Source: Linyphia triangularis (Eukaryota; Arthropoda; Arachnida; Araneae; Linyphiidae). Taken from it: a stretch of DNA of 64,000 bases. The position numbers and the translations under genes are program-made. Below are positions 33,801 through 48,800 of the stretch, one piece after another. Every line of letters begins with the position of its first letter. Position 1 is the first letter of the stretch. Location of the stretch: the NCBI GenBank assembly GCA_963978545.1, contig OZ021730.1:2550701-2614700 (forward strand), given 5' to 3'. The notes under the pieces were generated by a model. That model worked only from the letters and a program-made list of their open reading frames with translations. It ran no database searches and was not told the DNA's origin.

Positions 33801-36800
33801 CCCCCCCCTTTTTGACAAAATCATTCTTTAAAAAAAAAAAAAATCATTTGAAATAACAGTGACTTCATATTTCAAAGTAAGTTAAAAATAATCTTATAAT
33901 GTACTCATTTTTTTCTTCAAATTACTCTTTTAAAAGTATCAATTCAAAACCTTTATTAAACTTATATCGTCTATTATCTGAAGTAGGTCACTTTAAAGAA
34001 AACTTAATTACAGTCAACTCGCGATAACTCGAAGTTCATAGAACTAGCCAAATTCTTCGAGTTATCAGAAGACACTCAGAAGTTATTTTCTATTCAAGGC
34101 ATATTCTTGGAACCTAATGAAAACTTCGAGGTAAACGAATATTCGACTTCTGAGACTTGGAGTTATCGCAAGTTGACTGTAAAAATATCTTTTACATTCT
34201 CAAATCCTAATAGTTAAATAACATCAAATATGAATTTTGAATAAAAGTGCACTTTCAGGGTGTCCAGCGGACTCCCTAATTTTAAAATTAAATGACTTAA
34301 AAACAAATATCGATAGAATAATGAAACAGAAAAGTATTGTTATTTTAAAAGCTGTAAAAATTGTATACTACATTTTCAAAATTAGTTACAAATGTTGCCA
34401 ACAGATGGTGCTGTATATTGTAGTTCTTATGACTAAAGAGTGCTTTGAAGCTCAAAGCGATCAATCTTCGGACAGTTCCACTGTTGAAATGTAAAAATAA
34501 GTTAGCATGATTGCAGGGGACAAATTTATAATATATTTCTAGAATTTTTCATCTACAGCTCCATCTGTTTGGCAACATTTGTAACTAATTTTGAAAATTT
34601 TGTAGACGCTTTTTACAGCTTTCAAAATAACTATACTTTTTGTTTCATTATTCTATCGGTCTTTGTTTTTAAGTCATTTAATTTTAAAATTGTGGAGTCC
34701 TTCCCTGGACACCCTGTATAAAAGAGTTACCCTTTTCCCCAACTATATTGTAGTAACTTCTAACTGGACAATTCCCGCATTCTTGTATATTTTTTTTATT
34801 CAATTCTAAATGTTTCGAAAAGGCTAGCAACACAAAAATTTCTGCTCTCTACGCTTTATCTTTTTTTAATTTGCAACCTAAGTTTCCCTGTTGGGTTTTG
34901 GCTGGAAAACGTTACATTTGGCTCGAATTGACTGTGGTGTCACTTAATCTGAAACAACTTGACTTGAAACGCTGCAGTGGAATTCTCGCAAATCGCACCA
35001 TACAGTCCCCTAACTCATACCAACTATTTGTCAGAAACCTCACAATAACCATAGAGATTAGAAGGATGTCTTGACGTCACTTCTAATAGCTGAGCGTTTT
35101 GATCGGACAGGGTTTGGGGACATTTTCTTTTCTTAATATTTAAATTAATTTTGAATATTTGGAATAAAAAAAAAAGTCTTCATAAATATAACCTAATTTC
35201 ACTTGTTTTTAAAAAATATAGACATTGTCCATTCGTAAAGAAATTTGTAAATGCCTGTCTGAACATTGCTTTATTTATTTAAGGCGGATTTATCAACGAT
35301 TGTTGAAGTGGGAGCCATGTACCCTTGCAAGGTTATGGAGGTGACCTATAAGGAGAAACTGAAGAAGCCTTTGATTCTGCTCTCCATGGATCCACAGGTG
35401 GTGAATTCCGAGCTGAGGGTGCAGTCATTGTATCTCAAGATGGTAAAGAACTCTTTAGTCTTTTAAATTCCACAGGTCTGTTAACAATAATCGGCATGGA
35501 ATTTTTTGTATACTCACTAAAACCAGGAAAAATACTAAAACAATTCCATCATCATCATTCATGGCGCAACAGTGCCATTTTCATGTAATGAACAACATCT
35601 TTCAAATTTGGTGTGCAGATTGGTGATTGTACATGGACCTACCATTAAGGTTTATGTCAAAATAGTCATGCGCATAAGGTAGCTGCCTTTGAAAAAATCA
35701 TGTTTTTCTGTAATTGCTAAAAAACTACTCTAACGATTTTGTCCAAAATCGCTGTGGTAATACCTCTTAAGGTGTTCTAAACATCCCCGCCTCCGAAATT
35801 TCCGTAAAAATACTTTAATGGCATAAAAAGTTGAAAAATGATTACATTTAACACAGAGTCCTATTTCCTTTAGCATACCTCATGAACGATAATTTTTTCT
35901 CCTCTCCTCAGTTTCACTTATAAGAAAGGATAATATAAGAATTATTAAAAAGTATACTGCCAAAATTTTCTATTTGACAAAGTTTTTTTTTTTTTTTTAA
36001 GACTCATACAAGAATTATGGTAAAAAATATTGCCAAACTGGCCATTTTTTCTAAATGAATGATGAAAGTATAAAAACGGTAAATGACACAAATTGACATC
36101 AGTATTGTAGTGTAATTGAAAGTTGTGTGATGTTCCACACACCTAGTTTTCATTTGTGTTATGCTTTTTTCATGCAAACACCCTGTATTTTGCAAAAAAA
36201 ATCACGTGATGGAGTGAAATGAAGATCATTTTTGGATTCAGTGGACTGGAAAAATAGTACTACTTAGCAAAAGCATCTCATGCAGTCGAAAAAAATATTT
36301 TTTTGCAGACCTGTAATGTTATCATTGTGGGATCCAGGAAAATTAGCAATTTTGGAAATTTAGTTTTTATAATAATCTAGAATGCAGATAGAAAATATCT
36401 GCCGAGGTTATGGGTTTCAACTAAGCATTAAGTTAGTAGCAAGAGTCGCCTTCACCCTAAAATTCCTTAAATTTTTGTTCATCCCTAAAATTGTACTTAA
36501 ATTTTTTGGCTAATTCCTAAAAAAATTAAAAGCCCTGCAAATTCCTCGATATTCCTCCAGTGGTGATAATATTTCCTAAAATTTTAATTATTGACAAACT
36601 ATTTGAAACTGTACCAAACTCTTATTAGTTTTAGAGTTGAAGCAACATTCTTTTGAAGTACTTTGAAAGTTGCTTAGAATTCAATAAGTGTCTTTTAATT
36701 AAATTTGCATGTTACTAAATATAGTTTAATTGTTAAATTATATAACTGTTATTTTGCTAAAAAGTTGTTTGATGTTCAATTTTTTTGAAAATTGGCCATT

Positions 36801-39800
36801 TTTTACATGTATTGAAACCAGCTTTGGGCAGAATATGTCTTTTTTAGGAGCCTATGTCAGCTTCAAAAGAAATATCCCTAAATGTTTTTGTATTTTCCCT
36901 AAAATTTTAAGAATCATCCCTAAAATTTTTGGTGATAATCCTTAAAATGTTCCAGAATTTTTAAAAATTATCCCTAAAATTCATAACTAAATTTAAAAAA
37001 AAAACTCATAGTACCCCCTGTATTTTCACTCATTTAAATAAAAATGGCCAGTTTAGCAATAATTTTTACATGGGTGATACTCAAAGACAGAGAGCTCTGT
37101 GTTAAAGACACTCATTTTTCAACTTTTTAGGCTTCTATCGCATTTCTGCGGGAATTTCAAAGTTGAGAACAATTATAACACTTTAAGAGGCATTAGCCTT
37201 GAGATTTCAATCAAAATTGTTAAGAGCTGCTTTTTAGCAATTGTTGAAAATCATGATTCTTCACGATTTCAACCTTATGCACATGCACGATTTTGATGAA
37301 AATCTTAATCAGGATTCCCATGGTCATTGAAAGTCATTAAAAGTGCTTAATATTTTTGAACTTGTTTTCAAGGCCTTGAAAGTACTTGAAAATGCTTAGA
37401 GGCGCTTAAAAGTCCTTGAAAATGCTTAGAGGTCCTTAAAAGTCCTTAATTTTTGTGGCTGTTCTGCCAACCAAAATTTTATAAAAATACTACTCAGTCT
37501 TGCTATTCTCGCTTGACCACCACTTATCCGCACTGTATCAGAATTCTGTGACCTATTTTATTATGCATGCGCCAACTTGTAAATTTTCTGGTATAATATA
37601 TTTTATTAAAAATTTATATATAGACATGAAGCCTAAAAACAAATTTTCAAAGGTCCTTAAAAGCATTATTTAGGTCCTGAAAAGTCAGTGATCTGCATTC
37701 TGTGATTTGAGTGGGAACCCTGTTAATAGTAAGCACAGTTTAAGCTGTAGGTGATTTTTTAACAAACTGCTTAAGAACTTTCTTAAATGCTAAAATTAGA
37801 AAGTGGGGTTTAGCTTTTTTGCAAAAATATTTTCACTCAAATTGTGCAAAATCGCCATTTTTATTTTTCCATTTGATATTTTGTATAAAGTAGCTTTTTA
37901 TTTAAAGTTTATATTGACTTTATAGTAAAAAGTGTTTCAATGGTGTTAAATCAAACATCACAAGGGATAGAACTCATAATTATTTTAGCATTTTGGTGAA
38001 ATTGAGATTTTAGCTTTTTTTCTAAAGAAATTTTGTACACCAGCTTAAACACTGTGGGTTAGTCCCATGGTCGCCACTAACCTGCACACAAAATTTGAAC
38101 ATTGTTGGCCAATTTGCTCAGAGGTTATGCTGACCGTGTACACACAGACAGACACTTTTTCTAGACCACTTTTTTCAGAGTGGCCACAGAACCTGGAAAT
38201 CAGGGAAATATCAGGGAGCTTTCTGATTCTGGAAAAAATCAGGGAAATGTCATGGAACTTTCTAAAATTTCATAAAAATCAGGGAAATTTTGTATTACTT
38301 AAGGCACGTTCATCCGTATTTTGACGCTATTTAAATGGAGATTTGTGATAGTAAGCCATTAGAAGTTTAATGTTACGGAATAATTTAAACTTTTCATACC
38401 AGCAAAACTGTGGGTTTTTTTAAATTGCATATTATGTCTTTAGCATACATATTCCATTTGATCAGGGTGTCTAGACATCTGGAAAACCTAAGAAAATTGG
38501 AGAAATTTGAAAAAAAGTTTGCCCTTAAATCAGGGAATTTTTTAGAAATCTATCAGGGAATTATCAGGGAACTTTTTTTTCTGAATTTTGTGGCCACCCT
38601 GTTTTTGAAATTAGGGTGTTCCAAAACGCGAAGAAATGCTAAAAAAAAAAAATCTTTTTTTTTTCTGACCTAATGCTATACTTTCCATTGCCCTATTGGG
38701 TAGTTGAAAGCAAAAGTACGACTAAGTTATTTTAGTTTTAAATTTTTTAATAAACTTTAATTACTAATGTTATTCCTGTTATAAAATTTCATATGCTACA
38801 ACAATACTCTCGTAGAAATTGTGGCTGAAAAAATAAAAAGAATACTCTATAAGGCAGGGACAGAGGGACGTTCCCTCATAAGTAACTTCATATGTTGTAC
38901 TTTCCGAAAGTTCTCAAAAAATTCATCTTGCAATCTGTGTCTGGGCATTAAGGAATTTGCAAAAAAGAAAAATTAGAAACTTCTTGATTTATTTCTAACT
39001 TTTTGTGTAATTGCTAAATGTAATTAAAAGTTATTTTTTCTAAAATTCTTTTAAAAAAAAGCATAACGTTATAATTGGAACATTACATGCTTTCCCTAGG
39101 TTCTTCATGCCGCTGTTCAAAGTGTAGAGGACCATGGCTACATACTGGATGTGGGCGTTCCCTCCGTCCAGGGATTTCTCCCCTTTAGTGGATGCAGTGG
39201 AGTGAGGACACTCGTTCTGGGGCAGATCATTCCGGTGTGCGTCCGGAAGCTGCCTTCGCACAAGAAGGGGAATGTAGTGTGGTTGTCGAAGATCAGCCAC
39301 AACGAAACATTTGCAGAGGTCAGTTGACTGCTTCAGATCAATAAGGCCAAAAGAAAAAAAATGCTTTGTTTTCTGTAACCCTACTTACCCTAAAATTACA
39401 ATACAAAAATTCCGATCTTAAAGTTTTTTTTATACTTTTTAAAAATTTTAATTTAAAAAAAAAAAATTAAAGGACTAAGGGGACTCATTAACCTAAAAAT
39501 AAAAAATATATCGATTTTGAAATTTTTTGTGTTTCGTGTTACTCTATATATTTTTACCTTTCCATCGATGTATTACTTTTGTTTTTACTCAAATTAGAAG
39601 TATATTTTATTTTGTTTTAAAAAAGCAAATTATCAATGTTAACTATATAAGCTTTTTACCTTTCAATTTTATTTTCTCTAAACATCATACTTTAAACTTC
39701 AATATACCTTTTCTAAGTAACTAGTAAAGATATACCAGTAATTTTTTATTGAATTGTATTACATAACCTACACATTCAACAGAGGTTAAAATTTGGTAAG

Positions 39801-42800
39801 AAATATCAACAGAATTTTTCTTATAAAATTTTAAACAATTTTTCAAAGATTTTTGGAGAAAAACCTCTTATTCTTTACAAAAATTTAGCATTAAAAAAAT
39901 AATTAAGAATATAACAGGACATTTTTAAACCTCCGTTTAATATATAAGTTATGTACTACAATTTAATAAAAAAAATTACTGGTATATCTTTACTAGTTAC
40001 TTAGAAAAGATACATTGAAGTTTCAAGTCATGTTTAGAGACAATCAAGGTTAAAGGTAAAAGTCTTATATAGTTAATATTGAAAGTTGTCATTTTTGAAA
40101 CAAAATATTACATACTTCTAATTTGAGTTGAAGCAAAGTTAATACATCAATAGAAAGGCAAAGAAACATAGAATAACATAAAATAAAAAACCTGAAACCG
40201 ATTAATTTTTATTTTTAGGGTACTGAGTCCCCTCTGATTTCGATGTCTCAGTGATCGTGTAACAAGCAGCTATCCCTTAAGAAAAATTATAAATATCCAA
40301 TTTGGGTAAATACCTGGATATATACAGGGATGACAGTTTTCCTCCTTTTGGAGGATTTCCTCCTTTTTGGTTTCTTATATAACATTTTCCTTCTCTTTGT
40401 CCCTGTTTTGAGGATCCACATTTTTCTGATCTAAACCAGTTTTTCCTGCAAAAAGTATACTTTTCCTCATGTCTAAACAAAAGATTTTCCCTCGTAGCTC
40501 CCCTTTCCTCACAGATTGCTTCAGTAACTCCTAATATTTGAAATGTAATTATTATATAGTAAGAGAAATTTCATTGTATCTTTAAAAATTACTGAATCAT
40601 CCTTCCTGCATACTTTTTTTGTTTAATTTTTGTGTATTCCATCTGCGAGCTTTTTCAATGAATTTTGGATTTCCTCCTTTTTGCTCTCTGATCACTCTCA
40701 TCCCTGTATATACCCAGAATATTGACCTGCAAAAATATAACCAAGTATTTTACATCATTGTTTACACATCTGATTGATTTTAAATCTATCATTAATACTC
40801 ATATAATATTTTCTTTTGTGCATTTACTAAAAATATTTAGCAAAAGAAAAAACTTCCCTAATATTTTTGTCCATGTTACAGAGAGACAATTTTTTTTTTT
40901 TTTGCCTAATTGAAATCAATAAAATTTTTCACTTCATTTCTATGGGTTTGATAAACCTGTTTTAGTATTGCCTTTTAATTTCATTTTTCTTTTCAAAGCT
41001 CATCTTCTATTTCTCTTCTTCGATCATCGTTTTAATTCAATTAGAGTGAACACAGAACCTGGAAATCAAGGAAATGTCAGGAAGCTTTCTCATATGGGAA
41101 AAAATCAAGGAATTTTTAAAAATTTCGAAAAAATCAGGGAAATTTTCTTTGTTCTGAAGGTACCTTTCCCAGTTCCTCTGTATTTTGGAGCCATTTATCC
41201 GGAGAATTGTAGTGTTAATTGTTAGAAGTTTAATGTTACGGAATAATTTAAACTTTTCGCTACCACCAAAACTATTTTTAAAAAATGAGCATATTGTCTT
41301 TAGCATACATGTTCTATTTGATCAAGGTATTTACACATCTAGAAAAGTTAGGGCATTTTGGAGCCATTTATCCGGAGAATTGTAGTGTTAATTGTTAGAA
41401 GTTTAATGTTACAGAATAATTTAAACTTTTCGTTACCACCAAAACTATTTTTAAAAAATGAGCATGTTATCTTTAGCATACATGTTCTATCTGATCAAGG
41501 TATCTACACATCTAGAAAAGTTGAGGTATTTTGGAGCCATTTATCCGGAGAATTGTAGTGTTAATTGTTAGAAGTTTAATGTTACAGAATAATTTAAACT
41601 TTTCGTTACCACCAAAACTATTTTTTAAAAATGAGCATATTATCTTTAGCATACATGCTCTATTTGATCAAGGTATCAACACATCTGCAAAAGTTGGGGG
41701 AACTTGAAAAAAGAGTTTGCCTTAAAATCCAGGATTTTTTTAAAAAATCTTTTGGGGAACTTTTTTTTCCTGAATTTTGTAACTATCCTATCATTGTTTT
41801 CTCCCATTTGGACAACCTATTCATCTGAGGATTGTTCTTGTCAGCACTTTCCTAGATATAAATTAATTGATATTTAATAATCTGAACTGCATATTGAGAA
41901 CTCATGTTATTACTCATCATTGCGTAATATTAAAGTAGTTTCCCACACCCTTGTATTTTCACTTGCATTTTTAGCTAATTCCCCCCCCCTCCCCCCCTCC
42001 CTCAAATGAAGGTATAGAAACTTTTTTTCATCTTGTGTCGAGTGTCATTGAAGTATCAAAAGTAATTGAGACAAATAATAAACAAATTATTCTCTTTTGG
42101 ACAAACTAATTCTTTCTCCTGAAAACTTTAGTTTGTAGTAAAGAAATATAGTGTTTGTAGGGAAGAAATCTTTACAAACAATGGTTGCCTTAACTCAGTT
42201 TTAAATTTTTGTTGAAATTTTTTTTAAAGTGGATGTTACATATTTTTTCCTACAAAATCCTTATTTTATTAATTTTTAAGTTATCTGAAAATTTTAACCG
42301 ATATATTCCTTTTCAAAATTAAATATGTCGAAAATAAAGCAAATATAATGTAGGTAAGCATAGCAGCATTTTTAGCATTCTTCTAAAACTATATCTCATT
42401 CAAGATTTATAGCTAGAGATTTTACCCTCGGCCTAAACTCTTAGATATTCATTCAGTGTGGTTTTGTTGCTTTTAAGTAAAAATGTTCTCTTCCTATTTA
42501 TTTTTAAATCCTTTATATTAACTTCGATTTTTTTGTGTGTCGGTGGAATCTGCGGACGCCTAATTATCCCCTTGTGGTCATCCAATCGGGCTAAAACTTG
42601 GCAGATAGGTTCTATGTTAAGGACAATGCATTCTATCAAATTTTGAGGCTGTTACTGTCACTAAAAGGTAGTTTTTACAGAATTCTAGTAAACTAATTTA
42701 CTGTTATCCAATCATACTAAAATAGCCTTTAACCAATCATTGTTGAAGCTTTTTCCTGTTGCCAACATTTTTTTTGAATAAATATATAATGAAATTACTT

Positions 42801-45800
42801 TAATCAGAATAAATAAATGGTATTTGGATGTGAGAGCATATATTCATGTTTATTTTTAATAAATAAATTTTGAAACGTAATTTGCTGCACATTATGCTGA
42901 TAGAAGTGTTTTTGATATTTAAAATTAGATGCAAATACCAAACACACTATTTATGGAATTTGCGCTGTGTTAATGAATATAAAAGTTGGCAATGCATATT
43001 AAGGATTTATGTTAAAAAATTTGTTTTTGTGTGTGTTATTATTAATCTGTTATTTATTCCCACACCATTTTACAGATAGATGATGACAACATGAAGCTGA
43101 CGTCCATATTGCCTGGTGCAAATGTAACTGCATACATTACAGAGGTATTATGAATGTAAAATTGCCTCCTCCTAATGCTTTTAAAAATACTTGTGGTTTT
43201 TCCTGGGAATCAATTTTAAAACAATCTATTTATTTCATTTTTTAAAAATCCTTTTTATTAACTTTGATTTTGTAGGTGATTGGTTTGTTGGCTGGGTGGG
43301 TGGATATGTGTGTTGATGGCGGGCAAATCTGCGGATGTCTAACTAACCCCCTTGCCGTCATCCAATTGGATTGAAACTTGGGAGATGGATTCGATGTTGA
43401 TGTCAATGCATTCTATCAAATTTTGGAGGCTGTTACCGTCATTAAATTACGGCTTTTACGGAATACTAATACATCAACTTGCCGTCATCCAATCACACTG
43501 AAATAGCATTTAACTGATCATTAAAGAAACTCTTTCTTGGGACCAGAATTGTATTAATTAGAATAAATAAAAGATATTTAGATGAGAGTGCATAAATTTC
43601 CATTAATTTTTAATGAAATAATTTTGAAAAGTAGTTTACCGCATCTTTTGCTTATGGAAATGTTTTTAATATTTAAAATTAAATGCACACACTGACAAGA
43701 GAAACAGCGCTATATTAATATAAAAATTGACGATGCATGTAAAGGATTTATATTTAAAACTTTTTTTATGGTTTATAATATATATATATTTTGTGTTTGC
43801 ATAATCTGATTAAAAATGCTGAAAATATTAGGGATCTATATTTCTCTGAAATATTCCTTTTTTACATGGTTATTTCACAATTATACCTGTTCTCACACTA
43901 ATATTTCAATATATACAACCATCCCATAAAAATATGCTCAACTTTGCTTTATCCACACTTAAGCATATATTTATGGGATGGTTGTATATATTGAAATATT
44001 ATTGAGGTATTTAACTGTATTTTAAGAATAGCAGGGAAAGAAAAATCCATTATATGTTCCAAACCCAAAAACATTTGAAAGAATGATTGTATAATATGAA
44101 ATATTAGTGCAGGATTCGAAATTAATTGGTACATTGTGCATGCAAAGTTTTATTCGCACACATAAGTTTTTAACTTGTGCGGACACAATGCACCAAACTA
44201 TTCCAAACCATACTAAATTTATTAACATTTCAACAACAACTTTGTACTTTTTTGTTTATTATAAGCGAATGTTCAGTTATTTTGGAAAGTTGTATTTCTT
44301 TAGCTTACATGCTTAAATATAAATGCTGCACTTAACTCTTTATCCATTTTTAATATTGAACTTTACTTTCTATTCTGTTAGTTAATGTGTTTACCTAACT
44401 AGTATTTAGTGTTCCTAAGCCACAACTCTTGAGTGTGCATCTGATTAAAAAAGCTCATTTTGACCCCTATATTAGTGTGGGTATTTAACTGTGCTTTAAG
44501 AATGGGCCAAAAAATAAAAATCTGTTATATTCCAAATCTAAGAACATTTTAACAGGGTTCTCACAGTCATTAAAAGTGTTTAATATTTTTTAACTTGTAT
44601 TCAAGGCCTTGAAAATACTTAGAGGTGCTTATAAATCATTGAAAATGCTTAGAAGGATCCACTCTTATGAAACCAGGTTTGGTGTTTTAAATAGTTGCAA
44701 ATCTAGATTTGAAAGCAATCCAGGGCTATTAACCTGATAACCATCGGTACAGTCCCAGAGACCTTCAACTTCAGTTACTCACACCTTCACTTTTTAACAT
44801 GTAATCTACTTAATTAAATTCTCTTCCCATTGAATGAGTTTCTCATCAATTTAACACATTGTTGACCGGAAATTTTACTGAGAATTTATCTCATGTCGCC
44901 GGCTATTATTTCGTAATTGGCCACGCTTGGGCCCCAAAATTTTCAAAGTGGTTGCAGTTAAATTGAACACTTGGTTTTTTAACATTTTCAATTATGTTTT
45001 GAACACAAATAAACAATAAACTTAAACTGATTTTAAGTAGCAGTTGTTAAACAACAACTTTTAAGGGGGAAAAAAGAGTAAAATTAAGGTGAATTACATT
45101 TCAGTTGATTTTTTGTTGTGCGATTTTGGACTTTAGAAAATGGTTATCAATAAACTTGCAGACTAAAGACGAAAATCCTTCCGGCAAACACTGTCAATAT
45201 AACTATTGGGCGCCCTCTCCAAAGTTTTGTATAGGACCCCAAAAACATAATGTGCTTTGGCTGAGAGGGATGCAAGTCAAGCCTTGAACAGCACACCGAG
45301 AAAACAACGGTGATACAGGAAAAAAGCACATCACGAGTTTACTCATGGCCAGTCGGCAACGTTTTACCATAAAAATACGAGTTAACTTGTGTCCAGTCAA
45401 CAATGTGTTAAGAATGCCGTCCTCCCATCACATCATATAGTTCACTGATTAATTTCCTCATCTTGAATTCTCTTCTCAATTAAACAGCACTCCATCATCT
45501 AGCAAACACATGTTAAAATTCCATCTCTAACTCGAATACATAGCAAAAGTTCTTACATTCAGGACAAATTCCTTCAAACGACAAAATTTCGTAATTAATT
45601 TGCAATATGTCCTTATATTCAAGTCTAAATTCTTTCAAAAGACTGAATTTCGCAAATCATTTATAATACTTAATTGCAAAATTTAGTTTTTGAAAGAATA
45701 AAGTTCTAAATGTATGGACTTCCATTATTTATTCGAGCTAGAAATAGAATTTTAACATGTGTTCGCTCAATGATGGCGGGTGTGTGGTTTAATTACAAAT

Positions 45801-48800
45801 AGCTTTCAGGATGTGGAAACTAAACAATCTGATGGGAAGATGGCATCCTTAATAAGTGGTTGTCAAGAAACTCGTACAATGGGAACAGAATGTAATTATG
45901 TAGATTGCATGTTTAGAATGGAGGTGTGGATTTCTGCATTCAGGGACAATGGTTATATGTGTGTTCCTTTTTAGAAACAATGATGTATTTGAGATAAGAA
46001 TTTCACAACTACTTGCTGAGTATTAATGCAAAGTTGTTTAACATTTTAGGTAAAGCAGCCTTTCATTTATATGAAGTGCATGAGTTTTGATGCATGTGCA
46101 AATATGATGTCGTTAGGTTCATCTAACCAGAATCTCACAGAAACAGCTAAAGTAAGTTGATTGCATCAACAAGCTAACTAATAATTAAAGTTAATAGCTC
46201 CTTTAGTGGGCTTTTTATCCCTTTGAAAGTGTTTTTATGCATTTAAATTAATAATTTGCTAAATGATTTTGTTTTTATTTTGTTGAGTGTTAAATAAAAA
46301 TTATTTTATTTTATGCATAGGGTTTTTGCATAGCTTTTAATAAATTCAATTATATTTAATACAGTGCTGCTCACTCAAAGAAAAAAGGGTTCTTACAAAA
46401 TTATAAAATGTATTTTTAAAGCCTGATTATAAATATTTTCAGTTTAAAAAAGTACTAAAGTAAAATAAATGAAATATTATTTATTTTGTTGAGTGTTAAA
46501 TAAAAATTATTTTATTTGATGCATAGGGTTTTTGCATAGCTTTTAATAAATTCAATTATATTTAATACAGTGCTGCTCATTCAAAGAAAAAAGGGTTCTT
46601 ACAAAATTATAAAATGTATTTTTAAAGCCTGATTATAAATATTTTCAGTTTAAAAAAGTACTAAAGTAAAATAAATGAAATGCTTATTTTCTTGCATGGT
46701 AAAATGTTCATCTTTAATAAGATCAACCCATTATTTGTGTTGAAAAATGTATTACTATCATTCAATTGTATGAAACTTGATTCTTTTTAAAATTCCTTAT
46801 TAATTTACTCAATTACTTATTCAATTTTAAAGAATGTAGCTTCTTATAATTAAAAGGATTTATTGTTACTTTTACTAAAATTTTATAGCTCATAATGAAA
46901 TACCAATTTTTTAAAATATATTTAAAATAAAATATTTATCACAAAACTAGCTAAATACCCATGCTTTGCTACGAAATTTTAACATGTGCAATATTTTAGC
47001 TAGCTGTGAGGCCTCGCGTTGCGGAAATCTGTCATTCGTGTATAAGACCCAGTTTTTGGCGCTTCGCTCGCAGGAAGGTTCATCGCTACTCAAAATCGAG
47101 CTCGCTTCGTTCACTGAAAAGTTCATGGACACGTAAACACAGGCTTATTTCACTCGTTAAAAGGTTCATTGCTATGCAAACATAGGCTCACTTCGCTCTC
47201 TGAAAGGTTCATTGCTGCATAAGCTCGATTCGCTCTCTGAAAGGTTCATTGCTGCGTAAGCATTAAGCTCGCTTCACTCACTAAAATCTAATACTTATGT
47301 ACTTAATATTGGAAGCCTCTCTCTTCTCAAGAAAAACAAAATTCCCCGTTAATGCAATAATACAACTCCCCTTTAAAATTATTTTAACACGTGTTTGTGG
47401 AAAGCAAAATTAGAGGCTAAAACTACTTATGTTGAAACTTTCAGAGATCTAGGCCTATTCGAAGTCGCTTTTTGTAAAAAAATTAATTGAAAAACAAATT
47501 AAAATTTTAACATTCTTTTTATCAGTCCAATTAGCCGGCCAAAACTACTTGTGTTGAAAATTTCATAAATGTAGCCCAATCACAAATCGCTTTGTAAAAT
47601 ATTTGTTAGTTAATAATAAAAAAAAACTTAAATTCCGTTTTTTAAAAATCCAATTAGAAGGCCACAACTATATATGTTGAAAATAAGTCCAATTAGAAGG
47701 ACAAAACTATTTTTGTTGAAAATTTTAGAGCCGTAGCCCTATTAGAAATCGTTTTGTAAAATATTAATTAATTAATTCTAAAAATTAATTTAAAAGAAAC
47801 TATAAAAATTTAAAATTCTGTTTTTTAAAAGTCCAATTAAAAGGCTAAAACTACTTATGTTGAAAATTTCAGAGCTGTAACCCAATTAGTAGTCGTTTTG
47901 TATAATGTTTATTAATTAATTAAAAAAGAACAAAATAAAAATTTAAAATTCAGTTTTTTAAAAGCCTAATTAAAAGGCCAAAACTACTTATGTTGAACAT
48001 TTCAGAGCTGTAGCCCTATTAGATATCGTTTTGTAACATATTTATTGATTAATTAAAAAAGAACTAATTAAAATTTTAAGATTCTGTTTGTGATGGGTAT
48101 ACAATTAGAAGGCCAAAACTACTTATGTTGAAAATTTCAGAGTTGTAGCCCTATTAGTAGTCGTTTTGTGAAATGTTTATTAATTAAATAAAAAAATTAA
48201 TTAAAAAAAAACAAAATAAAAATTTAAAATTCTGTTTTTTAAAAAGAAACTGATTAAAACGCCAAAACTACTTATGTTGAAAATTTCAGAGCTGTAGCCC
48301 TATTAGTAATCATTTTATAAAATGTTTATTAATTTATTAAAAAAATTAATTAAAAAGGAACAAAATAAAAATTTAAAATTCTGTTTTTTAAAAGTCCGAT
48401 TAAAAGTCAAAAACTACTTATGTTGAAAATTTCAGAGCTGTAGCCCTATTAGATATTGTTTTGTAACATATTTATTAACTAAAAAAATTAATTGAAAAAG
48501 AACTAATTAAAATTTTAAAATTCTGTTTGTGATGGGCATAAAATTAGAAGGTCAAAACTACGTATGCTGAAAATTTCAGAGCTCTACTCCAATTTTAAGT
48601 AGGTTTCTATAGATCCACAGAGACACAGACAGACAGACACACAGCTTGTTTTATTATTATAGATGTATATTTTGTAAAAGTACAAGTCAGACTTTTTAAT
48701 TAATAAATAAGAAAATAAAATGATGTTATCAATATATATTCGATATATTTGCTTTTTTCAAAAGCATCCATAATTTTTAATAGTTGTTTTATATGCAGTT

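Noticed and set aside
34871..35074. 67-codon ORF in a GC-richer patch just before exon 4
   Set aside because: No splice sites in phase with RRP5 and no family signature. Probably part of an unnamed repeat.
45780..45974. ORF of 64 codons before exon 7, with an AG before it and a GT after part of it
   Set aside because: It does not resemble any S1 segment, and the exon 6 to exon 7 join is already in phase without it. Kept as unannotated intron.
47390..48600. CRISPR-like array of regular repeats
   Set aside because: Units of 120-150 bp are degenerate throughout with no distinct spacers, in a eukaryotic intron. It is a tandem repeat within a dispersed element.
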